Position numbers and translations under genes: made by a program. A stretch of 64,000 nucleotides of DNA from NCBI RefSeq assembly GCF_026241855.1, contig NZ_JAPJDC010000001.1:806001-870000 (forward strand), read 5' to 3'. Below are positions 16,975 to 27,477 of the stretch, piece by piece. Position 1 is the first letter of the stretch; each line of letters opens with the position of its first letter. The notes below the pieces were generated by a model that saw only the letters and a program-made list of their open reading frames with translations, ran no database searches and was not told the DNA's origin. The stretch is from Curtobacterium flaccumfaciens pv. betae. GTDB taxonomy: Bacteria > Actinomycetota > Actinomycetes > Actinomycetales > Microbacteriaceae.

Positions 16975-17760
16975 GTGACCGGGACGGCGGGATGGACAGG
17001 GCGAGGGATCCTCTACCGCGCCTACCAACGCCGGATCCGCCGCCAGCTCGAGGGGGCAGCGAAGCCCAAGCACGTCGCCATGATCGTGGACGGCAACCGT
17101 CGCTGGGCGAAGCAGCTCGGACTCGAGTCCGCCGCACACGGCCACCGCGCCGGCGCCGCGAAGATCCCGGAGTTCCTGACGTGGTGTGACGACCTCGGCA
17201 TCGAGGTCGTGACGCTGTACCTGCTGTCAGCCGACAACCTGACGGGTCGCGGCGGCGAAGAGCTCGAAGAACTCGTGGGGATCATCGCCGACCTCGCCGG
17301 GGTCCTGGCCGACAACCGAGACTGGCGCGTGCAGCACGTCGGGTCGAACGAGGGCCTGCCGGAGAACCTGGTGACCGCGCTCGAACAGGCCGAGCAGCGC
17401 ACCGCCGGCCGCACCGGGCTGCACGTCAACCTGGCCGTCGGCTACGGCGGCCGTCGTGAGATCGCGGACGCCATGCGCAGCATCGTGCAGGCGCACGGCG
17501 CGGGTGGCGGCACCATCGACACCCTGGCCGAGGTGCTGACGCCGGAGCTCATCGGCGACCACCTGTACACGCAGGGTCAGCCCGACCCCGACCTGGTGAT
17601 CCGGACCTCTGGCGAGCAGCGGCTGTCCGACTTCATGCTGTGGCAGAGCGCGCACAGCGAGTTCTACTTCGTCGAGGCGTTCTACCCGGACCTGCGCGAG
17701 GTCGACTTCCTCCGGGCGGTCCGCGACTTCGGGCTCCGGTCGCGTCGCTTCGGCGGCTGA
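16975..17760 (+). CDS. uppS: Polyprenyl diphosphate synthase (cis-prenyltransferase)
   Basis: Condenses isopentenyl diphosphate units in the cis configuration to make the lipid carrier for cell-wall synthesis. The catalytic motif MIVDGNRRWA covers residues 36-45, and RTSGEQRLSDFMLWQSAHSE contains the conserved substrate-binding arginine and serine. The 261-residue length fits. Actinobacteria often have two such enzymes (short-chain Z-FPP and decaprenyl synthases), and product length cannot be told here. The GTG start at 16975 lies behind TACGCT. Confidence 0.9.
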   Translation: MTGTAGWTGRGILYRAYQRRIRRQLEGAAKPKHVAMIVDGNRRWAKQLGLESAAHGHRAGAAKIPEFLTWCDDLGIEVVTLYLLSADNLTGRGGEELEELVGIIADLAGVLADNRDWRVQHVGSNEGLPENLVTALEQAEQRTAGRTGLHVNLAVGYGGRREIADAMRSIVQAHGAGGGTIDTLAEVLTPELIGDHLYTQGQPDPDLVIRTSGEQRLSDFMLWQSAHSEFYFVEAFYPDLREVDFLRAVRDFGLRSRRFGG

Positions 17761-17805
17761 GCAGCCAGCTCCCGCACCGGGTTCGTCGGCGGAGCCGCGT
17801 CCCAG

Positions 17806-17827
17806 TAGGCTCTCAGGGTTCAACCCT
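17806..17827 (+). promoter_or_regulatory. -10 box TAGGCT with palindrome at the start site
   Basis: TAGGCT (17806-17811) is followed by the 13-base inverted repeat AGGGTTCAACCCT (17815-17827), which would overlap the transcription start. AAAGGTG at 17830-17836 is the ribosome site. The repeat could be an operator or a 5'-end hairpin; neither can be chosen from sequence alone. Confidence 0.45.
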
Positions 17828-17845
17828 GTGAAAGGTGCACCACCT

Positions 17846-18955
17846 GTGAACATCGACGAGTACGCCGCTGGCTTCTCCGAAGACCCCGGTTACCTCGACC
17901 ACGCTGCGTTCGGCCCCGTGCAGACCGCCGTGCTCGAGGAGCAGCGTGTGCTCGGCACGATCCAGGCACACATGCGCTTCGGCGCCATGGAGACCCTCGA
18001 CGAGCAGGATGCCCGCGTCCGCACCGTCGCCGCCCGCCTGGTCGGCCGCCGCGAGGACCAGGTCGTCTCGCAGGCCGCGACGACCCCGGGCCTGCTGCAC
18101 ACCGCCTTCGGCCTGACCGGCGGCGTGCTCGTGTCCGCCGATGAGTACCCATCGCTGCCGCTCGCACTGGCCAGCGCCGCCTCGGCCACCGGTGGACGGG
18201 TACAGCCCGTCGTCATCGAGTCGGGTGCCGGCTGGGTGACCCCCGAGCTGATCCGTGAGCGCCTGACCGACGAGGTGACCGCCGTCGCTGTGTCCCTGGT
18301 CGACTGGCGCACCGGCTACCTGACCGACCTCGCCGCCATCCGCGAGGTCATCGGCGACCGCCTGCTCATCGTCGACGCGATCCAGGGCTTCGGCGTCGTC
18401 GACGCCCCGTACGAGGTCGCCGACGTCGTCGCCACCGGCGGGCAGAAGTGGTTGCACGCCGGGTGGGGCACCGGGTTCGTGGCGTTCAGCGACCGTGCGC
18501 TGAACCGGATCCGTCCGGCACTGTCCGGCCCGCACGGCACGTCCGGCTGGCCCACCGAGGTCCCGGCGGTGCGTCCGGGGGCGGCCGGCTTCCAGATGTC
18601 CCGCATCGACCCGGTCGCGCAGGCCCGGCTCGCGGTGTCGCTCGAGCGCCTCACCGCGGTCGGCGTCGCCGCCGTGCAGGAGCGGATCACCGACCGCGTC
18701 GAGCGCGTGTTCGCCATCGCCGACGAGTTCGGGCTCGAGGTCGAGTCCAGCCGCGACCCGGCCGAGCGCGCCGGCATCGTGGTGCTCCGGCCGATGCAGG
18801 GTTGCGTGACGGCCCTGTCCGCCGCGATGCACAACCACGGTGTCACCGCGACCACGCGGCTCGGGGTCGCGCGCGTGTCCGTGTTCCCGTCGACCACCGA
18901 CGAGACCCTGGACATGTTCCGCGACGCCTGCGTCTCGTACGCCACCATGCAGTAG
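17846..18955 (+). CDS. Class V aminotransferase family protein
   Basis: PLP enzyme of the aminotransferase class V / cysteine desulfurase superfamily, 369 residues. The PLP lysine is in TGGQKWLHAGWGTG (about residue 203), preceded by the IVDAIQGFGV aspartate segment. The N-terminal YLDHAAFGPV resembles the family's LN-AA-GP opening. GTG 17846 follows AAAGGTG. There are no Fe-S assembly genes nearby, so a role as cysteine desulfurase is not supported; the substrate is unknown. Confidence 0.82.
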   Translation: MNIDEYAAGFSEDPGYLDHAAFGPVQTAVLEEQRVLGTIQAHMRFGAMETLDEQDARVRTVAARLVGRREDQVVSQAATTPGLLHTAFGLTGGVLVSADEYPSLPLALASAASATGGRVQPVVIESGAGWVTPELIRERLTDEVTAVAVSLVDWRTGYLTDLAAIREVIGDRLLIVDAIQGFGVVDAPYEVADVVATGGQKWLHAGWGTGFVAFSDRALNRIRPALSGPHGTSGWPTEVPAVRPGAAGFQMSRIDPVAQARLAVSLERLTAVGVAAVQERITDRVERVFAIADEFGLEVESSRDPAERAGIVVLRPMQGCVTALSAAMHNHGVTATTRLGVARVSVFPSTTDETLDMFRDACVSYATMQ

Positions 18956-19451
18956 CAGCGGCGCGCCTGCTGTCCGGCGTCCGGAGCCGTTCCGGGGCCG
19001 TTCCGCAGTCCGGGAGCGGTCACGACACCCCGCTCACGTCCGCCGAGTGGTCACCATCTGTCGGCCGGAGTCGTCGCAGCCGACGGTTCGTGACCAGCCG
19101 AGGCCACCCACGCGACGAGTCGCGACCAACGGACGGCCTGGAAGCGCGGCGCCAGGCCGCCACGAGCCTCCGGTCCGGGGCTGGCGAGCGGTCACGACAC
19201 CCCGCTCACGTCCGCCGAGTGGTCACCACCTGTCGGCCGGAGGGGCCGCAGTCGACGGTTCGTGACCAGTCGACGCTGCCCGGGCGACGAGTCGCGACCC
19301 ACGGACGGCCTGGAGGCGCGGTGCCAGGCCGCCACGGGCCTCCAGCTGGCAGCACGCGAGCGGCGTCGCGAGCCACGCTCGCGTTGTTCACGCGACCGTA
19401 ACTCCGGAAACCGCGTGTCGCTGTCAGCGTGTCGGGGGCCGGACGTACGTT
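18956..19451. other. Repeat-filled intergenic region before phoH
   Basis: There is no gene in the 612 bases between the aminotransferase stop and the phoH start. Positions 19016-19355 are a two-copy tandem repeat of family B elements, each followed by a degraded family A palindrome. The rest, to 19567, is the phoH promoter and leader. Confidence 0.6.
19016..19355. repeat. Two tandem 172-bp units (family B plus degraded family A)
   Basis: Unit 1 begins at 19016 and unit 2 at 19188. Each has GCGGTCACGACACCCCGCTC, then CCGAGTGGTCACC, then a GTTCGTGACCA arm, then GACGAGTCGCGACC, giving nested inverted arms. A degraded GGAGGC/GCCTCC palindrome follows. The units differ at scattered bases, so the duplication is not recent. 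Confidence 0.8.
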
Positions 19452-19567
19452 GTCCCCATCGGGCACCGCGCCCGATCGAAGCGGCCACAGTCGGTGCTTC
19501 GGGACCCGCTCCGTGGCCGCGTTCGAGGACAGGACCGGGCCCGTCGCGGCCCGGGGATGGAGTGGTC
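19446..19567 (+). promoter_or_regulatory. phoH promoter and structured 5' leader
   Basis: A -10-like TACGTT (19446-19451) has at best a weak -35. The leader can form three hairpins: ATCGGG/CCCGAT (19458-19476); a long stem of TCGAA plus GCGGCCAC with GTGGCCGC plus TTCGA (19476-19526); and CCGGGCC/GGCCCGG (19535-19554) just before the GGAG ribosome site (19559-19562). The last stem could limit ribosome access. Confidence 0.45.
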
Positions 19568-20923
19568 GTGACCTCTCAGAACGTCTCTCGCGGAGCACAG
19601 CAGCAGCACACCGCGGACTCGTCCACATCGGTCGCCCAGCGCACGTACGTGCTCGACACATCGGTGCTCCTCAGCGATCCGCGGGCCTTGTTCCGCTTCG
19701 CCGAGCACGCCGTGGTCCTGCCCGTGGTGGTCGTCAGCGAACTCGAGTCGAAGCGCAACGACCCGGAGATCGGGTACTTCGCCCGGCAGGCCCTCCGGCT
19801 GCTCGACGAACTGCGCATCGAGCACGAGCGGCTCGACTTCCCGATCGCGATCGGCGACGGCGGCTCGTTCCGCGTCGAACTGAACCACTCCAACCAGTCT
19901 GTCCTGCCGTCGGGCCTGCAGCTCGGCGACAACGACTCCCGCATCCTCGCCGTCGCGTCGAACCTGAAGAACGACGGGCTCGACGTCGTCGTCGTGTCGA
20001 AGGACCTGCCGCTCCGGGTCAAGGCGTCGTCGATCGGCATGGCGGCGGAGGAGTACCGCGCCGAGCTCGCGGTCGACTCGGGCTACACCGGCATCGCCGA
20101 CCTGCAGGTCTCCGGCGAGCAGATGTCCGACCTGTACGAGAAAGAGGAGATCCGCTCCGCGAAGCTCGACGGCGTCCCGGTGAACACCGGGGTCGTCATC
20201 CACTCCGAGCGTGGATCGGCCCTCGGCCGCGTGCACGTCGCCGGAGCCGTCGCCCTGGTGCGCGGCGACCGCGAGGTCTTCGGACTCCGCGGACGCTCGG
20301 CCGAGCAGCGGCTCGCCATCGACGCCCTGCTCGACTCGGAGATCGGCATCGTCTCGCTCGGCGGCAGCGCCGGCACCGGCAAGTCGGCGCTCGCCCTGTG
20401 CGCCGGACTCGAGGCGGTGCTCGAACGGCAGCAGCACAAGAAGATCATGGTGTTCCGCCCGCTGTACGCCGTGGGCGGGCAGGACCTGGGCTTCCTGCCC
20501 GGTGACGCCGGCGAGAAGATGAACCCGTGGGCGCAGGCCGTCTACGACACCCTCGGCTCGGTCGTATCGGACAACGTCCTCGACGAGGTGATCGAGCGCG
20601 GCCTGATCGAGGTGCTGCCCCTGACCCACATCCGCGGCCGCTCCCTGCACGACGCCTTCGTGATCGTCGACGAGGCGCAGTCGCTCGAACGGAACGTGCT
20701 GCTCACGATGCTCTCGCGCATCGGCCAGAACTCGCGGGTCGTGCTCACCCACGACGTCGCGCAGCGCGACAACCTGCGGGTCGGCCGGCACGACGGGATC
20801 GCGTCGGTCATCGAGCGGCTCAAGGGGCACCCGCTGTTCGCGCACGTCACGTTGACGCGGTCCGAACGCTCCGCGATCGCCGCCCTGGTCACGGACCTGC
20901 TGGACTCGCCCGACCTGGTGTAG
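19568..20923 (+). CDS. PIN domain plus PhoH ATPase (PhoH2-like)
   Basis: Two-domain protein of 451 residues: an N-terminal PIN nuclease domain (about 25-160; acidic residues in [10 protein letters not shown], with D30, and GDNDSRILA) and a C-terminal PhoH ATPase (Walker A GSAGTGKS at 266-273, Walker [10 protein letters not shown]). In mycobacteria the PIN-PhoH protein PhoH2 unwinds and cleaves RNA and is paired with a small antitoxin, PhoAT. I see no antitoxin reading frame upstream here, only a structured leader. GTG start behind GGAG. Confidence 0.9.
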   Translation: MTSQNVSRGAQQQHTADSSTSVAQRTYVLDTSVLLSDPRALFRFAEHAVVLPVVVVSELESKRNDPEIGYFARQALRLLDELRIEHERLDFPIAIGDGGSFRVELNHSNQSVLPSGLQLGDNDSRILAVASNLKNDGLDVVVVSKDLPLRVKASSIGMAAEEYRAELAVDSGYTGIADLQVSGEQMSDLYEKEEIRSAKLDGVPVNTGVVIHSERGSALGRVHVAGAVALVRGDREVFGLRGRSAEQRLAIDALLDSEIGIVSLGGSAGTGKSALALCAGLEAVLERQQHKKIMVFRPLYAVGGQDLGFLPGDAGEKMNPWAQAVYDTLGSVVSDNVLDEVIERGLIEVLPLTHIRGRSLHDAFVIVDEAQSLERNVLLTMLSRIGQNSRVVLTHDVAQRDNLRVGRHDGIASVIERLKGHPLFAHVTLTRSERSAIAALVTDLLDSPDLV

Positions 20924-21020
20924 CGGCAGGCACTGACGGGGTTTCGCGCTGACCGACAGGTCACGCGCTTCCGGGCGCGTGCCCTGTCGGTCAGCGCGTG
21001 AGGCGGGTCGAGCCGCCATC

Positions 21021-21070
21021 GGACGGACGGGAGGCCCGGTGCCAGCTGGCACCGGGCCTCCCGTCCGTCC
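21021..21070. terminator. Family A palindrome, perfect 50 bases
   Basis: Perfect 25+25 inverted repeat with centre GGTGCCAGCTGGCACC, between the convergent phoH and fumC. It is nearly the same as the element at 59166 with one paired change in the arms. Confidence 0.75.
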
Positions 21071-21093
21071 TGGGGTGCGTCAGGAGCGTCGTG

Positions 21094-22497
21094 CTACTTC
21101 GGGTGGGTCATGCTGAGGACGTCGAGCGCCTCGTCGAGCTGCGCCTCGGTGACCTCGCCGCGCTCGACGTGGCCGAGGGCCACGACGGCTTCGCGGACGG
21201 TGAGGCCCTCGGCGACGGCGTACTTCGCGACCTTCGCCGCCGCTTCGTAGCCGATGACCCGGTTGAGCGGCGTGACGATCGACGGCGAGGACTCCGCGAA
21301 GGCGCGGGCGCGCTCGAGGTTCGCCTGGAGCCCGTCGATGGTCTTGTCGGCGAGCACGCGCGAGCTGTTCGCCAGCAGCCGGATCGACTCGAGCAGCGCC
21401 GTGCCCATCACCGGGATGGCGACGTTGAGCTCGAACGAACCCGAGGCCCCGGCCCAGGCGATGGTGGCGTCGTTGCCGATGACCCGGGCACCGACCATCA
21501 GGGTGGCCTCGGGGATCACCGGGTTCACCTTGCCGGGCATGATCGAGGAGCCGGGCTGCAGGTCGGGGATGTGCAGCTCGCCCAGGCCGGTGTTCGGACC
21601 CGAGCCCATCCAGCGCAGGTCGTTGTTGATCTTCGTCAGGCTGACGGCGAGCACCTTGAGCGCTCCGGAGGCCTCGACCAGGGCGTCACGCGCACCCTGC
21701 GCCTCGAAGTGGTCGACGGCCTCGGTGATCGGCAGGTCGGTGTCGCTCGCGAGCTGGGCGATGACCCGCTGCGGGAAGCCCTTGGGGGTGTTGATGCCGG
21801 TGCCGACCGCGGTGCCGCCGAGCGGGACCTCGGCGACGCGGGGGAGCGTCGCCTGCACCCGTTCGATGCCCAGGCGGATCTGGCGTGCGTAGCCGCCGAA
21901 CTCCTGCCCGAGGGTGACGGGCGTGGCGTCCATCAGGTGCGTCCGGCCGGACTTCACGGCGTCGGCCCAGAGTGTGGCCTTCGCTTCGAGGGACTCGGCG
22001 AGGTGCTCGAGAGCGGGCACGAGGGTGCGGAGGAGCGCCTCGGTCACGGCGACGTGCACGGAGGTGGGGAAGACGTCGTTCGACGACTGCGAGGCGTTGA
22101 CGTGGTCGTTCGGGTGCACCGCCGAACCCGCGATGTCGGACGCCAGTGTCGCGAGCACCTCGTTCATGTTCATGTTCGACGATGTGCCGCTGCCGGTCTG
22201 GTAGACGTCGACCGGGAACTGGTCGTGGTGCTGGCCGCCGATGATCAGGTCGGCCGCACCGGCGATGGCGTCGGCGACGGCGGGCTCGACGATGCCGAGT
22301 TCACCGTTCACGATGGCCGCCGCCCGCTTGATCCGCGCGAGCGCCACGATCTGTGCCGACTCGAGCCCGGTGCCCGAGATGGGGAAGTTCTCGACGGCGC
22401 GCTGGGTCTGGGCACGGTAGAGCGCCGACTTCGGCACCCGTACCTCGCCCATGGTGTCGTGCTCGATGCGGAACTCGGTCGGGGTGGTGTCGGTCAC
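21094..22497 (-). CDS. fumC: Class II fumarate hydratase
   Basis: Interconverts fumarate and malate in the TCA cycle; the class II enzyme needs no iron-sulfur cluster. The superfamily signature [12 protein letters not shown] starts at residue 316; upstream are [16 protein letters not shown] and the [20 protein letters not shown] substrate segment. The 467 residues are full length. ATG start. It lies downstream of the carbonic anhydrase gene on the same strand with a 125-base gap, so may be cotranscribed. Confidence 0.95.
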   Translation of the reverse strand: MTDTTPTEFRIEHDTMGEVRVPKSALYRAQTQRAVENFPISGTGLESAQIVALARIKRAAAIVNGELGIVEPAVADAIAGAADLIIGGQHHDQFPVDVYQTGSGTSSNMNMNEVLATLASDIAGSAVHPNDHVNASQSSNDVFPTSVHVAVTEALLRTLVPALEHLAESLEAKATLWADAVKSGRTHLMDATPVTLGQEFGGYARQIRLGIERVQATLPRVAEVPLGGTAVGTGINTPKGFPQRVIAQLASDTDLPITEAVDHFEAQGARDALVEASGALKVLAVSLTKINNDLRWMGSGPNTGLGELHIPDLQPGSSIMPGKVNPVIPEATLMVGARVIGNDATIAWAGASGSFELNVAIPVMGTALLESIRLLANSSRVLADKTIDGLQANLERARAFAESSPSIVTPLNRVIGYEAAAKVAKYAVAEGLTVREAVVALGHVERGEVTEAQLDEALDVLSMTHPK

Positions 22498-22622
22498 GTC
22501 GTCGTGGTCCTTCCTGGGGTGCTCGCCGGTCGCGGTCGCGCCGGCCCGTGCCTGCGCCCCGGGGTCGCCGGGGCGGTCGTCGTCGGGCTGGGTCTTGTCT
22601 GGCTGGGTCTTCGTCGGGTTGG

Positions 22623-23237
22623 TCAGACCTGGCCGACGACGGTGTCGATGGTGACTTCCCCGGTGGCGAGGTCGTAGGTCGCCCCGACGACGGCCAATCT
22701 ACCCTCGGCCACGGCATCGGAGACCGCGCCGGAGCGCTCGATCACCTGGCGGAGGGTGGCTTCGAGGTGTGCGGCGCCGACGGCTTCCTGCGGGAGCTCG
22801 GCGTCGGTGAGCCGGACCTTCTCGACACTCGGGGCGATCGCGTCCACGAGGGCCTGCAGGTGCGGGGCGGGGACGGGCTCACCGGAGCGGGCTGCCGCGA
22901 CGGCACCGCACCGGGTGTGCCGGAGCACGACGACCAGCGGTGTGCCCAGGGCGACGACCGCGAACTCGATCGAGCCGAGCACGACGTCGTCGACGATCTG
23001 CCCGGCGTTGCGGATGGCGAACAGGTCGCCGATGCCGGCGTCGAAGACGTGCTCGAACGGCACCCGCGAGTCCGAGCAGCCGAGGACGGTCGCGAACGGC
23101 GACTGCGATCCTTCGAGCTCGGTGCGGCGATCCGGGTCCACGCGGCCCATCCGGCGCTTGTCGGCGGCGAAGCGGGCGTTGCCGTCGACGAGCAGGCGCA
23201 GGGCGTCGGACGGGGTGGAGGCGGCGCGGTCGGGCAT
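22623..23237 (-). CDS. Beta-class carbonic anhydrase
   Basis: Zinc enzyme interconverting CO2 and bicarbonate. Zinc ligands are C54 (in CSDSR, with D56 and R58), H107 and C110 (in RHTRCGA). The 204-residue length fits the family. The start is the ATG at 23235-23237 behind GAGGAG. Upstream frame extension to 23456 has no ribosome site and overlaps the DUF4245 gene. It sits in a minus-strand run of DUF4245, xseB and xseA. Confidence 0.92.
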   Translation of the reverse strand: MPDRAASTPSDALRLLVDGNARFAADKRRMGRVDPDRRTELEGSQSPFATVLGCSDSRVPFEHVFDAGIGDLFAIRNAGQIVDDVVLGSIEFAVVALGTPLVVVLRHTRCGAVAAARSGEPVPAPHLQALVDAIAPSVEKVRLTDAELPQEAVGAAHLEATLRQVIERSGAVSDAVAEGRLAVVGATYDLATGEVTIDTVVGQV

Positions 23238-23293
23238 GGGGCTCCTCGGTTCGGGTGGGACGGGGTGGTGACTGGCGGGGCGGTGCCCGTCGT

Positions 23294-23929
23294 CTACTCG
23301 GTCAGTTCTCGGGAGACGGCGGTCGCGACGGTCCGGAAGGCCTTGTCGTCGGCGGTGCCGGAGAGCACGATCGTGTTCTTGCCGAACGTCGAGACGAGCG
23401 AGTACGCGTGGTTGCCGGCGTCGGTGCCCTCGGCGCGGCGGTCGTAGACGGTCCACTCCGTGTCACCGATCGTGCGGTCACCGGTGGACGGCCGCTGGTC
23501 GAGCTGGTTCGACACCCACGAGGCGTTGGCGTCGATGCCCTGCTGCAGGCCGAGGTACTGCTTGTCCGGCGTCACGAAACCGACGGTCCAGACGTCCACG
23601 CCGTCGGTGGTCTTGCTCGCGAAGTCCGCGCGGTTGGCGCTGTAGCCGTCCGGAAGCGGCGGCGCCACCAGGGTGACGTCGTCGACGTTCGCCTTCGCCG
23701 CGATCTGCTGGTAGTCGACGGTGCGGTCGACCGTGGTGTCCGGCCGGACGACGACCGCCACCAGGAACAGCACGATGCCGAGCGAGGCGATGAGCGCGAT
23801 GACCAGGTTGAACGCGGTCTGGTGCTGCCGGCGGGCGGTCCGGGCAGCGTCCTTGCGGGCCCAGGTCTCCTCGGCCGTCTCGGGGCGACCGAGCTCGGCG
23901 ACGATCGGGCGGCCGTCGGGGTCGGTCAT
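23294..23929 (-). CDS. DUF4245 domain-containing protein
   Basis: The 211-residue product has a cytoplasmic N-terminus of about 40 residues, one transmembrane helix ([22 protein letters not shown], about 40-61) and an exported domain of about 150 residues. Actinobacteria-specific family of unknown function, often beside xseB as here. Its ATG overlaps the end of xseB (ATGA), so the two are translationally coupled. Confidence 0.85.
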   Translation of the reverse strand: MTDPDGRPIVAELGRPETAEETWARKDAARTARRQHQTAFNLVIALIASLGIVLFLVAVVVRPDTTVDRTVDYQQIAAKANVDDVTLVAPPLPDGYSANRADFASKTTDGVDVWTVGFVTPDKQYLGLQQGIDANASWVSNQLDQRPSTGDRTIGDTEWTVYDRRAEGTDAGNHAYSLVSTFGKNTIVLSGTADDKAFRTVATAVSRELTE

Positions 23930-24171
23930 CGGCCGGAGCCGTCCTGGGCGTCGCTGGCGGCACGGGCCGCGTCGAGCCGTGCACGAGCGCCGACGAGCCA
24001 CTCTTCGCACCGGGCGGCGAGGGCTTCGCCCCGCTCCCACAGCGCCAGCGAACGCTCGAGGGTCGCGGAGCCCTGTTCGAGCTCGCTCACGACGCGCACG
24101 AGTTCGTCACGGGCCGCTTCGTAGCTCAGCGACTGGACGTCGGTCTGCTCGGGTTCCTGCTGGGATGACAC
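23926..24171 (-). CDS. xseB: Exodeoxyribonuclease VII small subunit
   Basis: Small coiled subunit (81 residues) that forms the elongated multi-copy tail on XseA in the nuclease that degrades single-stranded DNA. Family pattern [36 protein letters not shown] is clear (residues about 16-50). Downstream of xseA with a 70-base gap. Confidence 0.93.
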   Translation of the reverse strand: MSSQQEPEQTDVQSLSYEAARDELVRVVSELEQGSATLERSLALWERGEALAARCEEWLVGARARLDAARAASDAQDGSGR

Positions 24172-24241
24172 GGGACGATCCTACCGAGCGTCCACCGACG
24201 ATCCGACGCCCGGTCCCAGGCTGTGGAGAACGCCGTGGTGG

Positions 24242-25477
24242 TCAGGAGCCGTCCGGGCCGGGGCCGTCCGGTTCGAGCGTGCCCGTGGCCGTGCCGGCAC
24301 CGAGCGTGACGTGCACCGGCGTCGCTCCGGACAGGTCGTCGGTGCCGCGGACGACACCCCCGTCGGCACGCTGCACGATGGCGTACCCGCGGCGCAGGGT
24401 GTCACGGGGCGAGAGCGCGCGGAGGCGGGCGGTCAGGTGGCCGACCTCGGAGTGCCCGCGTTCGAGCCGGCGGTCGAGCAGTTCGCGGGCACGGGACAGG
24501 TCGCGCGCGACCTCTTCCGCACGGGTGTCGACGAGCCACGCGGTCGACGCCAGGGCCGGCCGCGACCGCAGCGCGGCGAGCCGGTCGGCCTCGACCGACA
24601 GCGTGTGCGAGAGCCGCAGCCCGAGTCGGGCGCGGGCCGCCCGGACGTTGGCGAGTTCCTCGGCGACGTCGGGCACGACGCGCTTGGCGGCGTCCGTCGG
24701 GGTCGAGGCGCGCAGGTCGGCGACCTCGTCGAGGATCGGGCGGTCGGCCTCGTGCCCGATCGCCGAGACGATCGGGGTCGACGCCGAGGCCGCGGCACGG
24801 ACGAGTCCTTCGTCGCTGAAGCCGAGCAGGTTCTGGAAGTCACCGCCGCCGCGGGCGATGATGATGACGTCGACCTCGGGGTCGGCGTCGAGCTCGAGGA
24901 TCGCCGCCGTGACCTCGCCCACGGTCCGTTCGCCCTGCACGGCCGTGTGCACGGTGCGGAACTCCACCTGGGGCCACCGCAGCTGCGCGTTCCGCTTGAC
25001 GTCCTTCTCGGCGTCGGAGTCCTTGCCGGTGATCAGACCGATGCGGTGCGGCAGGAACGGCAGACGGCGCTTGCGGGACGGGTCGAACAGCCCTTCCTCG
25101 GCGAGGGTGCGACGGAGGCGCTCGAGGCGTTCGAGCAGGTCTCCGAGGCCGACGTGCTTCATCTCGACGACCTGCATGGTCAGCGAGCCGCCCTTGACCC
25201 AGTAGTTCGGCTTGAGCGCGGCGACGACACGGTCGCCCTGCTTGATGTCCGCCGGCACCCGGGAGCGCACGCTCGACCAGATGGAGAACGACACGGTGGC
25301 GTCGACCTCGACGTCCTTGAGCTTGCCGTACACGTTGCCGCCGGCGACGTTCCACTGCGTGATCTCGCCCTCGACCCACGCGGTGCCGAGCCGGTCGATC
25401 CAGTCGCGCAGCTTCGCGCCGAGGAGCGCGACCGGCCACGGGTTGTCGGCCGTCGGCGGGCCCTGTTCGATCGCCAT
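24242..25477 (-). CDS. xseA: Exodeoxyribonuclease VII large subunit
   Basis: Catalytic subunit, 411 residues. The N-terminal OB domain (about 1-105) has [22 protein letters not shown]. The catalytic domain carries [39 protein letters not shown] and [27 protein letters not shown], then a coiled region and a C-terminal segment with RGYAIV. All expected parts are present. It is divergent from ispH. Confidence 0.95.
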   Translation of the reverse strand: MAIEQGPPTADNPWPVALLGAKLRDWIDRLGTAWVEGEITQWNVAGGNVYGKLKDVEVDATVSFSIWSSVRSRVPADIKQGDRVVAALKPNYWVKGGSLTMQVVEMKHVGLGDLLERLERLRRTLAEEGLFDPSRKRRLPFLPHRIGLITGKDSDAEKDVKRNAQLRWPQVEFRTVHTAVQGERTVGEVTAAILELDADPEVDVIIIARGGGDFQNLLGFSDEGLVRAAASASTPIVSAIGHEADRPILDEVADLRASTPTDAAKRVVPDVAEELANVRAARARLGLRLSHTLSVEADRLAALRSRPALASTAWLVDTRAEEVARDLSRARELLDRRLERGHSEVGHLTARLRALSPRDTLRRGYAIVQRADGGVVRGTDDLSGATPVHVTLGAGTATGTLEPDGPGPDGS

Positions 25478-25590
25478 GTCGCTCCTTGTCCTGCTGGGAC
25501 GTCCATCGTGCCCGAGACCGGTGACAGGGGACGGCCGTCGTGTTCTCCACAGGCGCCCCGCGCGCCCAGGTCGCGTGCGTGCTGCTCACC

Positions 25591-25596
25591 TATCAT
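25591..25596 (+). promoter_or_regulatory. -10 box TATCAT, leaderless start
   Basis: TATCAT ends 7 bases before the GTG at 25604; no ribosome site intervenes. Confidence 0.5.
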
Positions 25597-25603
25597 CAGG
25601 GAC

Positions 25604-26668
25604 GTGACGATCACCAACGGCCACACGGTCCCGCTCGCCCCGCCGCGTGTGCACGCGGCACGGGGCCGACTGCGTGACGAACCGGTCGCCGGCCCCAAGA
25701 AGGTGCTGCTCGCGGCGCCCCGTGGCTACTGCGCCGGGGTGGACCGCGCGGTCGTCGCGGTCGAGAAGGCCCTGGAGCAGTACGGCGAGCCCGTCTACGT
25801 CCGCAAGCAGATCGTCCACAACGTGCACGTGGTGTCGACGCTCGAGCAGCGCGGTGCCGTCTTCGTCGACGACGTGGCCGAGGTCCCCCGGGGTTCGCAC
25901 GTCGTCTTCAGCGCGCATGGTGTGTCGCCGGCCGTCGTCGCGGGTGCCGCCGAGCGCGACCTGCACGCCATCGATGCCACCTGCCCCCTCGTCACCAAGG
26001 TCCACCGCGAAGCCACCCGGTTCGCCAAGGCCGAGCGCACCATCATCCTGATCGGGCACGCCGGCCACGAAGAGGTCGAGGGCACGATGGGGCACGCCCC
26101 GGACCGCACGATCCTGGTGAACGGCCCCGACGACGTCGCCGCCCTGTCGGTCCCCGACCCGGACAACCTCGTCTGGCTGTCGCAGACCACGCTCAGCGTC
26201 GACGAGACGATGGAGACCGTGCGGCTGCTGCGGGAGAAGTTCCCGGCCATCCAGGACCCCCCGTCGGACGACATCTGCTACGCCACCCAGAACCGCCAGG
26301 TCGCGATCAAGAAGGTCGCGCCCGGTGCCGACCTGGTGATCGTGGTCGGCTCCGCGAACTCGTCGAACAGCGTCCGTCTGGTCGAGGTCGCGCTCGAGCA
26401 CGGTGCGCGGGCCGCCCACCGTGTCGACTACGCGGAAGAGATCCAGCAGGAGTGGCTCGACGGTGTCGAGACGGTCGGCGTGACCAGCGGTGCGTCCGTG
26501 CCGGAAGAACTCGTGGCCGAGGTGCTCGAGCAGCTCGCCGACGCCGGGTACGCCGCCGTCGAAGAGGTCGTCACCGCGCACGAAGACCTGATGTTCTCGC
26601 TCCCCAAGGAGCTCCGCACCGACGCCTCGGGCAACCCGACGCGCGCGCTCGGCGGGCGTCGGGCATGA
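25604..26668 (+). CDS. ispH: 4-hydroxy-3-methylbut-2-enyl diphosphate reductase
   Basis: Last enzyme of the MEP isoprenoid pathway; a [4Fe-4S] protein making IPP and DMAPP. The three cluster cysteines are C43 (GYCAGV), C127 (ATCPLV) and C225 (DICYATQ); the TQNRQ and SSNSVRL segments that bind the diphosphate are present. 354 residues with a 30-residue N-terminal extension typical of actinobacteria. The prenyl synthase at 16975 would consume its products. Confidence 0.95.
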   Translation: MTITNGHTVPLAPPRVHAARGRLRDEPVAGPKKVLLAAPRGYCAGVDRAVVAVEKALEQYGEPVYVRKQIVHNVHVVSTLEQRGAVFVDDVAEVPRGSHVVFSAHGVSPAVVAGAAERDLHAIDATCPLVTKVHREATRFAKAERTIILIGHAGHEEVEGTMGHAPDRTILVNGPDDVAALSVPDPDNLVWLSQTTLSVDETMETVRLLREKFPAIQDPPSDDICYATQNRQVAIKKVAPGADLVIVVGSANSSNSVRLVEVALEHGARAAHRVDYAEEIQQEWLDGVETVGVTSGASVPEELVAEVLEQLADAGYAAVEEVVTAHEDLMFSLPKELRTDASGNPTRALGGRRA

Positions 26669-27414
26669 GCGGCGCGGACGGCTGGTCCTCTGTCCCGCGC
26701 CGCGACCCGGCGAACCAGGTCGACGCCGGTTCCGGTGCCGGCCAGGAGGCCCGGGGTGCGTCCCCGACGTCGGCCGCCGGTCCCGTGGACGGCCGGCCCC
26801 AGGGCCGTCCCGCACCCGGGTACGGCGAGTACGCGCCAGAGGGGTGGGTCAACCCGGTCCTCGTCGAGCAGGAACGCCAGGAGCGTGAGCGTCAGGCACG
26901 GGAACGGCAGGACCAGGCCTCCGCCGCCGGCGCGCGTGACGCTGCTCCGAGCGACGGCGTCCACGGCGACCGCGCCGGCACGGATGCCCGCTCCGGGGCG
27001 ATCCCTGCCGGGGCACAGGGGTCGATGGCCCGCAGCCGGTTCGGCCGCACGCCCGCCGACTTCGTACTCACCGTCGGGCTGCTCGCCTTCGGGCTCGTCT
27101 CTGTCGTGCAGTCGCTGTCGGTCGGCAAGGTCGCCTCGACCGTGCGGCGCACCCTCGAGGCCCAGTACACGGCCCTGAACGACCCGAGTGCCCTCAGCAC
27201 GGCCGCCGCCATCGCCGCGATCACCAACGTGTTGGTCTTCGCCCTGGTCGCCTGGTGGTCCATCCGTCGGCTCCGAGCACGGAAGCGGACATTCTGGGTG
27301 CCGCTGGTCGGAGCCGTCGTCGCCACGGCGATCAGCGTGATCGCGTTCGTCGTCGTGGTCATGCAGGACCAGGCCTTCGTCGACTTCATGCTGCGGCAGT
27401 CCGGCGGCGCCTGA
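26665..27414 (+). CDS. DUF6264 family membrane protein
   Basis: The ATG overlaps the ispH stop (ATGA), giving translational coupling. 249 residues: about 125 of low-complexity Pro/Gly/Gln- and Arg-rich cytoplasmic sequence, then three transmembrane helices (about 130-152, 185-203 and 212-235). Actinobacteria-restricted family of unknown function. Its stop is followed by an 8-base tandem repeat that puts TGA in all three frames (27412-27438). Confidence 0.7.
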   Translation: MSGADGWSSVPRRDPANQVDAGSGAGQEARGASPTSAAGPVDGRPQGRPAPGYGEYAPEGWVNPVLVEQERQERERQARERQDQASAAGARDAAPSDGVHGDRAGTDARSGAIPAGAQGSMARSRFGRTPADFVLTVGLLAFGLVSVVQSLSVGKVASTVRRTLEAQYTALNDPSALSTAAAIAAITNVLVFALVAWWSIRRLRARKRTFWVPLVGAVVATAISVIAFVVVVMQDQAFVDFMLRQSGGA

Positions 27415-27477
27415 GCGCCTGAGCGCCTGACCGCCTGACCGCCGGGTTGCTCGCGGTGCCGGCCTCCGCGCGCCGAG

